From Candidatus Gastranaerophilales bacterium (GTDB taxonomy: Bacteria > Cyanobacteriota > Vampirovibrionia > Gastranaerophilales > Gastranaerophilaceae): 64,000 nucleotides of DNA. Where the stretch lies: NCBI GenBank assembly GCA_944323955.1, contig CALUUK010000005.1, forward strand, positions 93,914 to 157,913, written 5' to 3'. Within the stretch, counting starts at the first letter, position 1, and every line of letters starts with the position of its first letter. Made by a program: the position numbers and the translations under genes. Of this stretch, positions 8,991 through 17,801 are shown piece by piece. The notes under the pieces were generated by a model. The model saw nothing but the letters and a program-made list of their open reading frames with translations, was not told the origin of the DNA and searched no databases.

Positions 8991-10277
8991 ATGATTTCAA
9001 GAATTAATAAATATATTATAAGTTTATTAAATCTTCCCGAAATAATATTTATAATTATTGCATTTATTTTCGGCAGTATATTTTTATTTCTTACGCCGCC
9101 GGGGTGTGTACCTGATGAGCCTTGTCATATGTATAGAAGCTGTGATGTGGCATCGGGACACTTAATAAGTGAAATAAGACCCGAACTCAGACCTTATGAT
9201 GATGTTTTATCAAAAATTCTGGCAGAGCGTTTTCCCAATGATAATCTGCATTTTGCAATGAGGTATTCACCTGTAATGTATTTCGCTCCCGCAGTTGGAA
9301 TAAAAGCAGGGAATATGGTTTTTGATAACGGCTTATCGATTTTTTATTCCGGAAGATTTTTCAGTCTGCTTTTTTATATTGTTCTTATTGCAGCGGCAAT
9401 AAGAATTACTCCCGTATTTAAATATCCGTTTATGTTTACGGCATTGCTGCCAATGTCATTGTTTTTAGGGATGAGTTATAACGCCGATTCATTCGGTATC
9501 GCTTTTACTTTCTTACTTTTCGCATATCTGTTCAGGTTAATGTTTTCTAAAGAAGGTATAAATAATAAACAGTCAGGCATACTGGGTTTCCTTTCCGTTA
9601 CGGGAGCTCTGGCAAAAGGTTTAATATATCCCGTATTTTTGTACTTTTTTCTGCCGATTAAGAAACATAAATTTAAGATATTGTTCTTTTTGCTGTTTAT
9701 AACCTTTATTGCCTTTTATTATTCGAGTAATTATTTAAACTTTATAAATACAAATCATACCTGTGAAGTAATTAATGATAAATCTTATATTTTGCATTAT
9801 CCTCTTCGTACATTAAATGCTGTTATAATGACTACAAAAGAAAAAGGATATATTTATGTACAGCAATTGATAGGCTATTTAGGGTGGCTTTCAGTTCCGA
9901 TACCTGAAGCTGTCTGCAGAAGAACAATTCTGGTATTTTGTTTGATGCTTTTGGTTCTTCGGGAAAATATTAAAGTTAATATAAAAATATTTTCGGGAAT
10001 TTTCTTTCTGTTGTTTTATTTTTTGATTTTATATATGGAACTAATAACCTGGACACCTGTCGGTAAGACAATAATAGAGGGGGTTCAGGGCAGATATTTT
10101 ATACCTCTTTTGCCTTTTGTTATGCTTGCTTTTCCGTCTTTCAAATTAAATCTTGGTGAACATTGGAAGTATTTATTTAAAGCATTTATAATATTTTTTA
10201 TAATAAATCTTCTTTACGTATCATGCTTAGGACTTGAGACTTATTATTATGAATTAAATATAAATAATTTTATGTAA
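8991..10277 (+). CDS. DUF2142-type polytopic membrane protein
   Basis: 428 residues with about ten hydrophobic helices. The first extracytoplasmic segment reads PPGCVPDEPCHMYRS, matching the 'PPG.VPDEP.H' signature of DUF2142, a group distantly related to lipid-linked-sugar (GT-C) glycosyltransferases; the acidic DE pair would be the metal or catalytic site. Later, EGVQGRYFIPLLPF resembles the 'GRY..P..P' segment of that family. It starts immediately after dtd with no spacer, so translation is likely coupled. A role in envelope glycan transfer is inferred from the family. Confidence 0.8.
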   Translation: MISRINKYIISLLNLPEIIFIIIAFIFGSIFLFLTPPGCVPDEPCHMYRSCDVASGHLISEIRPELRPYDDVLSKILAERFPNDNLHFAMRYSPVMYFAPAVGIKAGNMVFDNGLSIFYSGRFFSLLFYIVLIAAAIRITPVFKYPFMFTALLPMSLFLGMSYNADSFGIAFTFLLFAYLFRLMFSKEGINNKQSGILGFLSVTGALAKGLIYPVFLYFFLPIKKHKFKILFFLLFITFIAFYYSSNYLNFINTNHTCEVINDKSYILHYPLRTLNAVIMTTKEKGYIYVQQLIGYLGWLSVPIPEAVCRRTILVFCLMLLVLRENIKVNIKIFSGIFFLLFYFLILYMELITWTPVGKTIIEGVQGRYFIPLLPFVMLAFPSFKLNLGEHWKYLFKAFIIFFIINLLYVSCLGLETYYYELNINNFM

Positions 10278-10391
10278 TAAAAATTTGTTTCAAAAAATAA
10301 AACAAAAAATTTTATTTTCATTTTTTTATTATAATGGTTAAGTAATCAAATTATTTTTTATTTTGATAAAAAACAATTAAGGAAATGTAAA

Positions 10392-10619
10392 ATGAATATA
10401 TCACCGATAAGCATAAATATAGGCAGTGTAGATAAAGCTGCTGCGGACGCACGAAATTATATTCCGACAACAGTTCGTCATAATTCTCTTGCTGATATGG
10501 AATTTAATATAATAGCAGATACCATAAGATGCCAGAATTTGAAAAATCAAATGAATGTCAGACTTATGAATTTAAGAAAAAGTCTTAACAGATGTATGGC
10601 TATGAATTTATATAAATAA
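10392..10619 (+). CDS. Small protein of unknown function (75 aa)
   Basis: A 75-residue basic protein with an AAGGAAAT Shine-Dalgarno 6 nt before the ATG, its own -10-like TATAAT at 10330-10335, and a terminator just after its stop, all of which argue that it is a real monocistronic gene. I recognise no domain. The N-terminus (MNISPISINIG) resembles the start of several other proteins in this window (MQINPITYKP, MKISRISFSP). The C-terminal half is helical and rich in Arg, Asn and Met. Confidence 0.7.
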   Translation: MNISPISINIGSVDKAAADARNYIPTTVRHNSLADMEFNIIADTIRCQNLKNQMNVRLMNLRKSLNRCMAMNLYK

Positions 10620-10640
10620 AATAAAAAACATAAAAAATAT

Positions 10641-10671
10641 AAAAAGAGAACCAAATACGGTTCTCTTTTTT
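10641..10671 (+). terminator. Rho-independent terminator
   Basis: Stem AAAAAGAGAACC/GGTTCTCTTTTT with an AAATAC loop and a T6 run, 22 nt after the 75-aa gene. Confidence 0.92.
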
Positions 10672-10753
10672 GTTGCCTTAAAAAAAAATATCATTAAATA
10701 TATATTGCGGCAGGTATGATTTCCCAATAAAAAAGCTGATTCGGATAAAGTTT

Positions 10754-10787
10754 TATAATATTTTGTTAACAAAACTTAATATTATAA
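10754..10787. promoter_or_regulatory. Dyad-symmetric site and -10 box upstream of the MGLAASQ gene
   Basis: TTTTGTTAACAAAA at 10761-10774 is a perfect 14-bp palindrome. The flanks ATAATA and TTAATATTAT extend the symmetry imperfectly to over 30 bp. A TATAAT (10754-10759) abuts its left edge, so a bound protein would cover the promoter. It looks like an operator, but the regulator is unknown. Confidence 0.4.
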
Positions 10788-10859
10788 CATCCGCAAACTA
10801 AAGTTCATGCCAAACAGGTCGATAACATGAGCAGAGTAACAATCAGAATGGAGAGAACA

Positions 10860-11873
10860 ATGGGCTTAGCAGCATCACAGGCAAGATTTCTCGGAATAAC
10901 AGCAAGAAAATCAAACATAGAATATGAAGGTCAGCAAGTAAACCAACAACGTATGGCACTGGCACAGGAAGTCAATTCTTTATATAATCAGTTATTAACA
11001 TTGAAAGTTCCTGTTGCACCTGATGCAACCGAATATTATTCAACAACATATTCTTTTGAAGTAACCGGTACCGAAAGTTTGGACGGAACGTACAGTATTT
11101 CAAATTATTATAAACAAAACGAAGGCGGTTATCACGTAGAAGGTATCCGTACATATTCGACGGAAGGTGCTACCGGTAAATGGATAGATAAATCTACCGT
11201 ACAAAAAGTTGCAGTTTATGATGAAAGCGGTGAAATAACAGGATATAATTACGTTTATACTCCGCTCGGAACGGAAGATCCGATAACACTTACGGCTGTT
11301 GATTCTTCGTCTGCGGGAACTATTAAAGAATTTATGAAAGACGAAGGTGCTTATAAAAATGTAAGTGATGCCGATATAGAAAATGACAACCTTTATTATT
11401 ATAAAGACAGCAATTCGGGTGTTACATATTATTTCTCGCAGTATCAAATGGATCATAAAGACGATGCTGCAAATCCTACTTCTGTCTACTACTATACAGT
11501 AGGTTCAAAAACAAAAACGGAACCTTTTGAATTTAATAATGCAAGTCTTGGTTTTGATGAAAAAACGGGCAGAATTAATTCCATTACACCTAATAACGGT
11601 GAATTTTCACAAAAAGATGTCAATGCAACAAAAACATATGACTCTGAAGGTTATGAAGCTGCATTGGTTGATTATACAATGAGCAAAGATGAGTACAACA
11701 AAGCTGTTGCTGACTTAAATGCTCAAACCGAATCTTTGCAGGAAGAAGATAAAGTTCTTGAATTAAGATTGAATCAAATCGATACCGAACAAAATGAGCT
11801 TAATACAGAATTAGAAGCCGTAAAACAAGTGTTGGATAAAAATATTGAAAATACGTTCAAAACATTTGCTTAG
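10860..11873 (+). CDS. Conserved-looking secreted/structural protein with MGLAASQARFL N-terminus; function unknown
   Basis: 337 residues. I take the ATG at 10860 because GGAGAG lies 7 nt upstream; the upstream in-frame ATG at 10827 has no ribosome site. Residues 1-50 form an amphipathic helix (MGLAASQARFLGITARKSN..) that reads like the helical N-termini of flagellar-type hook and filament proteins, then a Tyr/Thr/Ser-rich beta region (about 55-270), and a C-terminal coiled coil rich in Gln, Glu and Leu (about 280-330). No cysteine and no hydrophobic signal peptide. The helix-beta-helix layout is that of self-assembling extracellular structural proteins; this is inference. The next gene lies 59 nt downstream and may be cotranscribed. 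Confidence 0.7.
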   Translation: MGLAASQARFLGITARKSNIEYEGQQVNQQRMALAQEVNSLYNQLLTLKVPVAPDATEYYSTTYSFEVTGTESLDGTYSISNYYKQNEGGYHVEGIRTYSTEGATGKWIDKSTVQKVAVYDESGEITGYNYVYTPLGTEDPITLTAVDSSSAGTIKEFMKDEGAYKNVSDADIENDNLYYYKDSNSGVTYYFSQYQMDHKDDAANPTSVYYYTVGSKTKTEPFEFNNASLGFDEKTGRINSITPNNGEFSQKDVNATKTYDSEGYEAALVDYTMSKDEYNKAVADLNAQTESLQEEDKVLELRLNQIDTEQNELNTELEAVKQVLDKNIENTFKTFA

Positions 11874-11932
11874 AAAAATGTTTTGAAGACGGCAGTAAGT
11901 AAACATCAATAAACACAGGTAAGGAATGTAAA

Positions 11933-12745
11933 ATGAGTTATAGAAATGACAGTTATTTGGTAATTTCAAATAAATACGGCAGTTTGAGCAGTGATGCTAC
12001 GGCTATGTTATTTGAAACATATGACTTGTTAAGAGACATTACCGTGTCAGGTTCATCTTCCGATGGTGCAGGTTTTGGTACTGCAGGCAGCTTTTTGTGG
12101 AAACTCGCAAGTATGATTGCTCCGAGTTCATTTATGTCAACAATGGGCGGCGGTACGGCTCTGAATATTCCCGGTACTTCTTATTGGACTCCTACTTCTA
12201 CAACAAGCGGCACAAGTTCAGCTTTCGGTATCGGTTCATTATCTCAGTATTCCGGTTTTACCGGAGGTGCTGCAAGTCCTGTTGTACAAGGTTTTGGTAC
12301 AACATCACAAGAAGGATATCTGACAGGCGGTGCATCTTCTTTAACTTCCGTATCTGATATAGCCGGTTCTGCGGGTGTTAATGCATTGACCTATACAGCA
12401 GGTCTGGCATCCGGCTTTGGTTTCGGTGACAGTTTCTTATTGCCTGCAGCAGGTGTTGTATCCGGCTTCGGCGGCATATTGCAGTCAATGTCTCCTTATT
12501 TGGGTTCTTTCGGTTTGGGAACAACTCTTATAGGTAACTTACTCCAGGGTGTTTCAAGTGCTCCTCTGGCGGCTTATCAAAAAGTTTCCAGCAGTATTTT
12601 AAACAACGCCGATGCAATATTACAAAACAAAATTAAAAACATTGAAACGGTAGTTAAAATGCTTGATGCTCAGAATGATGTCGTTAAGAAGATGTTAAAA
12701 GATGATATTGAGGGTATGAGTGAGAAATTACAAAATCTCGGATAG
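11933..12745 (+). CDS. Gly/Ser-rich protein of unknown function with helical C-terminus
   Basis: 270 residues with AAGGAATG 6 nt before the ATG. Residues 1-35 are mixed, about 36-205 are low-complexity Gly/Ser/Ala/Thr-rich with recurring GFG and GSFG-like turns, and about 215-270 form a charged helix. There is no signal peptide, cysteine or known catalytic motif. It shares context with the preceding MGLAASQ gene and is followed by a hairpin, suggesting a two-gene unit. The composition suggests a surface or assembly protein, but I cannot name a family. Confidence 0.65.
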   Translation: MSYRNDSYLVISNKYGSLSSDATAMLFETYDLLRDITVSGSSSDGAGFGTAGSFLWKLASMIAPSSFMSTMGGGTALNIPGTSYWTPTSTTSGTSSAFGIGSLSQYSGFTGGAASPVVQGFGTTSQEGYLTGGASSLTSVSDIAGSAGVNALTYTAGLASGFGFGDSFLLPAAGVVSGFGGILQSMSPYLGSFGLGTTLIGNLLQGVSSAPLAAYQKVSSSILNNADAILQNKIKNIETVVKMLDAQNDVVKKMLKDDIEGMSEKLQNLG

Positions 12746-12767
12746 TTTTAATTCTCCTTTTACACAT

Positions 12768-12794
12768 AAAAAAGAGCCTCTTTTGGGGCTCTTT
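12768..12794 (-). terminator. Rho-independent terminator of the GH77-like gene (convergent junction)
   Basis: Stem AAAGAGCC/GGCTCTTT with an 8-nt loop. On the minus strand a T6 run follows; on the plus strand only three T, so it may also weakly end the opposing gene. It overlaps the minus-strand stop codon. Confidence 0.75.
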
Positions 12795-14739
12795 ATCGTA
12801 TGTATTCAAATTTGTGTTTAAGAATTCCGTCTCTTTCTGCCATATCCGCTTCTTTCTGCGTCATAGGACCTTTTTCCCTCAGTATTTCGGCAGCCTCATT
12901 GCATTTTGATATTAATTTATCATTTATGTTGCTGTGTTTCATTGACATTGCAACTGAAAGAACTTTGGGCATGTTTATTCCGTATCCGTTTGCAAGTTGT
13001 GAAAAATAAAATCTTTCATAATCGGAAGGGATTCTTACTGTCCAATTGGAATCATCAGCTTTACCTGAAATATTTATTCTTTCTGACATTCCGAACATAT
13101 CAGGCAGAGTAAAAAATTGTTTTTTTGCCGTGAAGATTTCCGCCAATTTTGCCGTGCGGAAATCTTCACGTTTTTGTTCTTCTTCAGAATTTGACCTGTA
13201 GTCGGAGTTATTAAATTTAAGAATATTTTCATCCAGATGATAATCTCTCTTCATACCTTCAAGATGAAGTGCTCTTTTAACCGTATCTATAGCCATGTTA
13301 ATAAGTGAATCATTGTCATGATTGCCTGCACCGGTATAAAACATACCGTCTTTATATCCTTTTTCAAGAAATTTTGCGGGGGTTTCATCGTATTCTGCAT
13401 ATGCAGTGGAATATAAATGCGGATATTTATTCATTGTCATATTTCTGCCTTTATCGGCGGAAATTCCTACCATTTCAAGCATTATTTCTCCGCTGCTTTT
13501 TGCTTTTTTTGCGGCAGCAATCATAATATTAAAGATGGTGTTGTTTATTTCGGGCATTTTTACTTCTTCGTAATTTCCGTTTATTGTCTGATAAACAAAC
13601 GGTGTTACAAACTGCCATGCCGCATCGGCTCTTATGCCGTCATATCTTTTAAAAAATGTTGTATATTTATCAAATAAGAGTTTTCCTGCAATGCCCAGTT
13701 TTGATATATCTCCGTCTTCACCGCATTCACCGAGCTTTGTATAATCAAGAGCAGGCAGCCCCCATGTCTGAATGTAGTTTGTATCCGGACAATTCGGATC
13801 CGGTCCGCCGTAGTATAAATTTTCTCTGAAACATTCTTTGTTTGCCCACATCTCGCTCATTGAAAATCCTAAGAGACAATCCCCGTATAGTTTTATGTTT
13901 TTTGATTTTGTGAATGAATGGCTTTCTTTTTGCTGTTTATCCGCCAAAAATTGTACAAAATCCGAAAATTCCATATCATCTTTACGGATTTCTTTAAGTT
14001 CTTTGATTCTGTTTTGTCTTATTTGTTCGTTTGTATTTGTATCGTATAGATTCTTATCGGGCTCGCTCCATTCGTTAAAGTTTTGTGTTCCGTATATATC
14101 TGAAAGTACCGTAAAGAGTGCTTCTTTCTCAAGCCAATCTTTATTTTCACGTTTAAAACAATTAAATTCGCTGTTTAGTTTCAATACTTGCGGATTTTTT
14201 TCTTCAATTCCTTTTTTGAAATTATTAAAAGCAAGATTTAATGCTTTCGTTTGAATACCTGTTTCTGACGGTGTTCCCGTGACATATGAATAATCGGTCT
14301 TGTATTCTCTTTTGTGTTTATCATAGGGATAATTTTTGTCTAAATTCTTAATATATTTGGCAGAAAGCAGTTTACCGTATCTTTTTAAAGTGAGTTTTGA
14401 TAAATCTATTATGTGTTCGCCAAAAGCAAAAGTCGTACCGGAATATGGTGATGCATTGCCTGATGTGATTTTGCCTTGAGGTTCGAGTTGAACGGAAGTA
14501 ATTCCTGTCATTTTTTCTGTAAATTTAATAAAAGGAATCATTGCTTGTGACCAGGTAGTACCTATTGCCGTGTTTTTTTTCTTTTCAGACGGAATATTAA
14601 AATCAAAAATAATTGCCGATGTATCTTCTAAACCTAAGTTTTCTCTTGCATCATTAAGTAACTCTGAATAAGCAATGTTCTCACGGGTAGTGAAAGCTCT
14701 GCCGAAGTTAGGTTTATATGTTATCGGATTTATTTGCAT
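12793..14739 (-). CDS. GH77-like 4-alpha-glucanotransferase with N-terminal NFG tag
   Basis: 648 residues. The MalQ-type catalytic triad is visible: YDGIRADAAW with nucleophile Asp372, LEMVG with acid/base Glu422, and GNHDND with Asp475/Asp477 (compare GTHDND of MalQ). WGLPALDY near 326 matches the conserved WG.P.Y/D segment. The family moves alpha-1,4-glucan chains between acceptors. Divergent parts include a charged insertion at about 130-300. The first 14 residues (MQINPITYKPNFGR) form a non-GH77 tag resembling those of other proteins here. GAGAG precedes the ATG. No glycogen genes are adjacent. A cytoplasmic or otherwise localised amylomaltase is inferred. Confidence 0.78.
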   Translation of the reverse strand: MQINPITYKPNFGRAFTTRENIAYSELLNDARENLGLEDTSAIIFDFNIPSEKKKNTAIGTTWSQAMIPFIKFTEKMTGITSVQLEPQGKITSGNASPYSGTTFAFGEHIIDLSKLTLKRYGKLLSAKYIKNLDKNYPYDKHKREYKTDYSYVTGTPSETGIQTKALNLAFNNFKKGIEEKNPQVLKLNSEFNCFKRENKDWLEKEALFTVLSDIYGTQNFNEWSEPDKNLYDTNTNEQIRQNRIKELKEIRKDDMEFSDFVQFLADKQQKESHSFTKSKNIKLYGDCLLGFSMSEMWANKECFRENLYYGGPDPNCPDTNYIQTWGLPALDYTKLGECGEDGDISKLGIAGKLLFDKYTTFFKRYDGIRADAAWQFVTPFVYQTINGNYEEVKMPEINNTIFNIMIAAAKKAKSSGEIMLEMVGISADKGRNMTMNKYPHLYSTAYAEYDETPAKFLEKGYKDGMFYTGAGNHDNDSLINMAIDTVKRALHLEGMKRDYHLDENILKFNNSDYRSNSEEEQKREDFRTAKLAEIFTAKKQFFTLPDMFGMSERINISGKADDSNWTVRIPSDYERFYFSQLANGYGINMPKVLSVAMSMKHSNINDKLISKCNEAAEILREKGPMTQKEADMAERDGILKHKFEYIR

Positions 14740-14800
14740 TATTTTCTCTCGAATTATTACAAAATTTATAAAACGCGTAAATATATCTTTTGACAGCTAT

Positions 14801-14830
14801 TTTACAAAATACGGAAAATTCTTATATAAT
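14801..14830 (+). promoter_or_regulatory. Promoter giving a leaderless transcript
   Basis: TTTACA (14801-14806), 18-nt spacer, TATAAT (14825-14830). Six nt later comes the ATG at 14837, so the predicted transcript begins at the start codon. No Shine-Dalgarno is present. Confidence 0.6.
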
Positions 14831-14836
14831 TCATAT

Positions 14837-15283
14837 ATGAGACAACGAGGTTTTTTTGATTTTATACTTATAATACTGGCTTTGGGATTAATGTTTTTCT
14901 CTGCTTCCGATGTTGTAATTAATCCTGATAAAAAGGTTGAGAGTTCTTCTCCTGTGTATGAAAAGGATTATGTGAATAAATATTGTACCGGAAAAACGGA
15001 ATATGTTCTTCCTGATAAAACAAGGATTGACTGTCTTACTCAAGATTATGCAATAGAATTTGATTACGCTAAAAAGTGGGCGGAAAGTGTGGGACAATCT
15101 TTATATTATGCCAAACAAACAGGCAAAAAACCTGCGGTTGCATTGATATTGAAAAAAGAATCCGATAAAAAGTATATTGACCGTATAAAAAATATCGGTT
15201 TGGATATAACCGTTTTTGAGATTCATTCGGTTGATTATGACGGAAAGATTACGGATGAGTTTCGTAACTTTGTAAAAAATTAA
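14837..15283 (+). CDS. Membrane-anchored PD-(D/E)xK nuclease-like protein
   Basis: 148 residues. A single hydrophobic segment (about 6-25) is followed by a soluble domain. That domain reads KTEYVLPDKTRIDCLTQDYA and then IEFDYAKKWAESVGQSLYYA, the Asp...Glu-x-Asp...Lys pattern and QSLYYA helix of a nuclease-like family also found in Proteobacteria. Activity is unproven. I choose ATG 14837 over an upstream start at 14675 because the longer form would run antisense through the GH77-like start and a good promoter ends just before 14837. The mRNA would be leaderless. Confidence 0.6.
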   Translation: MRQRGFFDFILIILALGLMFFSASDVVINPDKKVESSSPVYEKDYVNKYCTGKTEYVLPDKTRIDCLTQDYAIEFDYAKKWAESVGQSLYYAKQTGKKPAVALILKKESDKKYIDRIKNIGLDITVFEIHSVDYDGKITDEFRNFVKN

Positions 15284-15377
15284 GTATATTAACTTTTATC
15301 AAATAAGTTAAAAAAAAGTCATGCCATGCTGCTCTTTTAGTGTAGAATGAAAATACGATTATGAAAGAACGGATTTT

Positions 15378-16691
15378 ATGTTAAACAAAAAAGTCAAGTC
15401 AATAATTCTTGCGGCAGGCAAAGGCACAAGAATGAAGTCTGACCTTCCGAAGGTTCTCCATTCCATATTTAATAAACCTATTCTCGGGTATATAATCGAT
15501 GCGGCTAATAATACGGGATTTGTTGATGAGAGTTTTGTTATTGTCGGGCATGAGGCTGAAAAAGTAAAGGAATTTGTCAGCGGATATTGTTCGAGTGCAA
15601 AATGTGTGCTTCAATCTCCGCAATTGGGAACGGGTGATGCCGTTAATAAAGCGGCTCCTTATTTAAAGGATTTTGACGGGTATGTGATTATTCTTAATGG
15701 TGATATACCGTTGATTACGGCAGAAACTTTGAAAAAATTTGTTGCGGCACACACTGAAGCCAATGCTGATTTGACTGCTATGTCTGCTATTTTTGATAAT
15801 CCTTTTGGACTTGGCAGAATTGCAAGAGATAAAGATGGTAAGTTTATTGCTATTGTTGAAGAAAAAGATACCACAGAGGAACAAAAGGCTATAAAAGAAA
15901 TAAATGCCGGCGTATATTGTCTGAATTGGAGAACTGTTGCTCCCGCATTTAATAACCTGCAAAATAATAATGCCCAAGGTGAATATTATCTTACAGACAT
16001 AGTTAAATGGGCTGTCGAAAATAAACTTAATGTTCAATCTTATATACTTGAAAATAATGAAGAAATTTTCGGAATAAATTCAAAAATTCAACTTGCTGAG
16101 GCAGCAAAGTTCTTAAATAAGAGAACTGTTGTACGTCTGATGGAAGAAGGAGTCCAAATTGTTGATCCCGATACAACATTTATATCTCCCGAAACAACAA
16201 TAGGGTCTGATACATTGATTCTTCCCAATGTATATATTACGGGCAAAAATATAATAGGAAAACATTGTAAAATAGGTCCTTTTGCTCATATCCGCGACGG
16301 CGCGCAAATAGGTAATAACGTTCGTATCGGTAATTTTGTGGAAATAAAAAAATCCGTTATAAAGGACAACACCAATGTTTCACATCTCAGCTATATAGGT
16401 GACAGTGAACTCGGTTCCAAGGTTAACATAGGTGCAGGTACTATAACCGCAAATTATAATCCGATTTCAAAAGTAAAAAGCAAAACAATAATAAAAGACG
16501 GTGCGAATACAGGTTCAAACTCGGTATTGGTTGCGCCCGTGACAATTAATGAAATGGCATCCGTTGCTGCAGGAAGTATTATTACAAAAGATGTTGAAGC
16601 ATATTCATTAGCAATAACACGCTCACCTATGAAAGTTATTTCGGACTGGGTGAGATTACAAATAAAAAAATTATCAGGAGGCAATAAATAA
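15378..16691 (+). CDS. glmU: Bifunctional GlcNAc-1-P uridylyltransferase / glucosamine-1-P acetyltransferase
   Basis: 437 residues. The uridylyltransferase half has LAAGKGTRMKSDLPKVLH (about 11), NGDIPLI (about 107) and GEYYLTDIV (about 201). The left-handed beta-helix half has repeated hexapeptides and SHLSYIGDSELG plus GAGTITANYN near 340-360, the acetyl-CoA site. It makes UDP-GlcNAc for peptidoglycan. It is slightly shorter at the C-terminus than the E. coli enzyme. The Shine-Dalgarno is poor. The stop overlaps the prs start by 1 nt, forming the conserved glmU-prs pair. Confidence 0.96.
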   Translation: MLNKKVKSIILAAGKGTRMKSDLPKVLHSIFNKPILGYIIDAANNTGFVDESFVIVGHEAEKVKEFVSGYCSSAKCVLQSPQLGTGDAVNKAAPYLKDFDGYVIILNGDIPLITAETLKKFVAAHTEANADLTAMSAIFDNPFGLGRIARDKDGKFIAIVEEKDTTEEQKAIKEINAGVYCLNWRTVAPAFNNLQNNNAQGEYYLTDIVKWAVENKLNVQSYILENNEEIFGINSKIQLAEAAKFLNKRTVVRLMEEGVQIVDPDTTFISPETTIGSDTLILPNVYITGKNIIGKHCKIGPFAHIRDGAQIGNNVRIGNFVEIKKSVIKDNTNVSHLSYIGDSELGSKVNIGAGTITANYNPISKVKSKTIIKDGANTGSNSVLVAPVTINEMASVAAGSIITKDVEAYSLAITRSPMKVISDWVRLQIKKLSGGNK

Positions 16692-17701
16692 TGGAATTAG
16701 AATTGGCATTTCCGCAGGGTGAAAAGACTATTAATCCCACGCATGATATAAAACTCTTTGCGGGACGCTCAAATATGGAACTGGCAGAAGAAATTGCACA
16801 ATATCTCGGAACTACAGTAGGCCCGATGATAGTGAAAAATTTTGCGGACGGCGAGATATATGTTCAAGTCCAGGAAAGTATCAGGGGCGATGATGTATTT
16901 ATAGTCCAGCCGATTTGTAATCCCGTTAATGAAAACCTGATGGAACTTTTGATTATAATCGATGCTTTTAAACGTGCAAGTGCAAAGTCAATTACGGCGG
17001 TAATTCCTTATTACGGTTATGCAAGACAGGACAGAAAAACATCGGGAAGAGAAGCTATTACGGCGAAACTTGTTGCTGACCTTTTAACAACCGCAGGTGC
17101 CGACAGAATTCTTGCAATGGATTTACATACGGGACAAATTCAGGGCTTTTTTAATATTCTTGTTGACCACATCTATGCAACAAATGTTATTGTTGACTAT
17201 GTTAAAAAACTTGAAATTCCTAAAGATGATTTGGTGATTGTAAGTCCTGATATGGGCGGTGTTACACGTTCAAGATATTTTGCAAAACAAATGGATTGTC
17301 CGATGGCAATTATAGATAAAAGAAGAAACCGTCATAATGAAGCTATCGCAGTTAATATTATCGGCGATATTGCGGATAAAACCTGTATAATGTTTGATGA
17401 TATTATTGATACGGCAGGAACGATTTGCGGTGCGGCACAATTATTGAAGGAAAAAGGCGCTAAAGATGTATATGTATGTGCTACACATCCGGTATTTTCA
17501 GGCCCTGCACTTGAAAGACTTGAAAAAGCACCTATTAAAGAAGTGATTGTGACGAATACAATTCCGTTAAATAAGAGCTTTTTACCCGAAAAAATTAAGC
17601 AATTAAGCGTTGCACCATTATTGGGCGAGGCTATTTCAAGAATTCATGACGGTGAATCTGTCAGCTCTTTATTCGGGTTTGAGAAAGAATACGATAAATA
17701 G
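16691..17701 (+). CDS. prs: Ribose-phosphate pyrophosphokinase
   Basis: 336 residues. NFADGEIYVQ (about 50), RQDRKTSGREAI (about 113), DLHTGQIQGFF (about 146) and the PRPP loop MFDDIIDTAGT (about 238) are the PRPP synthetase signatures. The enzyme makes PRPP from ribose-5-phosphate and ATP for purine, pyrimidine, His and NAD synthesis. A strong AGGAGG sits inside the end of glmU, 9 nt before the ATG, and the genes overlap by 1 nt (TAATG). A roughly 16-residue N-terminal extension precedes the usual start of the fold. Confidence 0.97.
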   Translation: MELELAFPQGEKTINPTHDIKLFAGRSNMELAEEIAQYLGTTVGPMIVKNFADGEIYVQVQESIRGDDVFIVQPICNPVNENLMELLIIIDAFKRASAKSITAVIPYYGYARQDRKTSGREAITAKLVADLLTTAGADRILAMDLHTGQIQGFFNILVDHIYATNVIVDYVKKLEIPKDDLVIVSPDMGGVTRSRYFAKQMDCPMAIIDKRRNRHNEAIAVNIIGDIADKTCIMFDDIIDTAGTICGAAQLLKEKGAKDVYVCATHPVFSGPALERLEKAPIKEVIVTNTIPLNKSFLPEKIKQLSVAPLLGEAISRIHDGESVSSLFGFEKEYDK

Positions 17702-17801
17702 TTTAAAAAATTTAGTTCCGGATTTAAAATTTTAAGTCAAACGGCAAACTGAAATGAAATCTGACAGCCTATATTTCTTTACGTCTTAATGCTTAATGAG
17801 G

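Noticed and set aside
10281..10318. Terminator after the DUF2142 gene
   Set aside because: Only a weak AT-only inverted repeat (AAAATTTGTTT / AACAAAAAATTTT) without a stable GC stem.
14790..14795. TTGACA as -35 box for the leaderless gene
   Set aside because: It lies 29 nt from the TATAAT, too far for a sigma-70 promoter; TTTACA at 14801 has proper spacing.
14675..14836. Longer N-terminus for the nuclease-like protein
   Set aside because: It would be antisense to the GH77-like start and lie upstream of a good promoter; the shorter start fits better.
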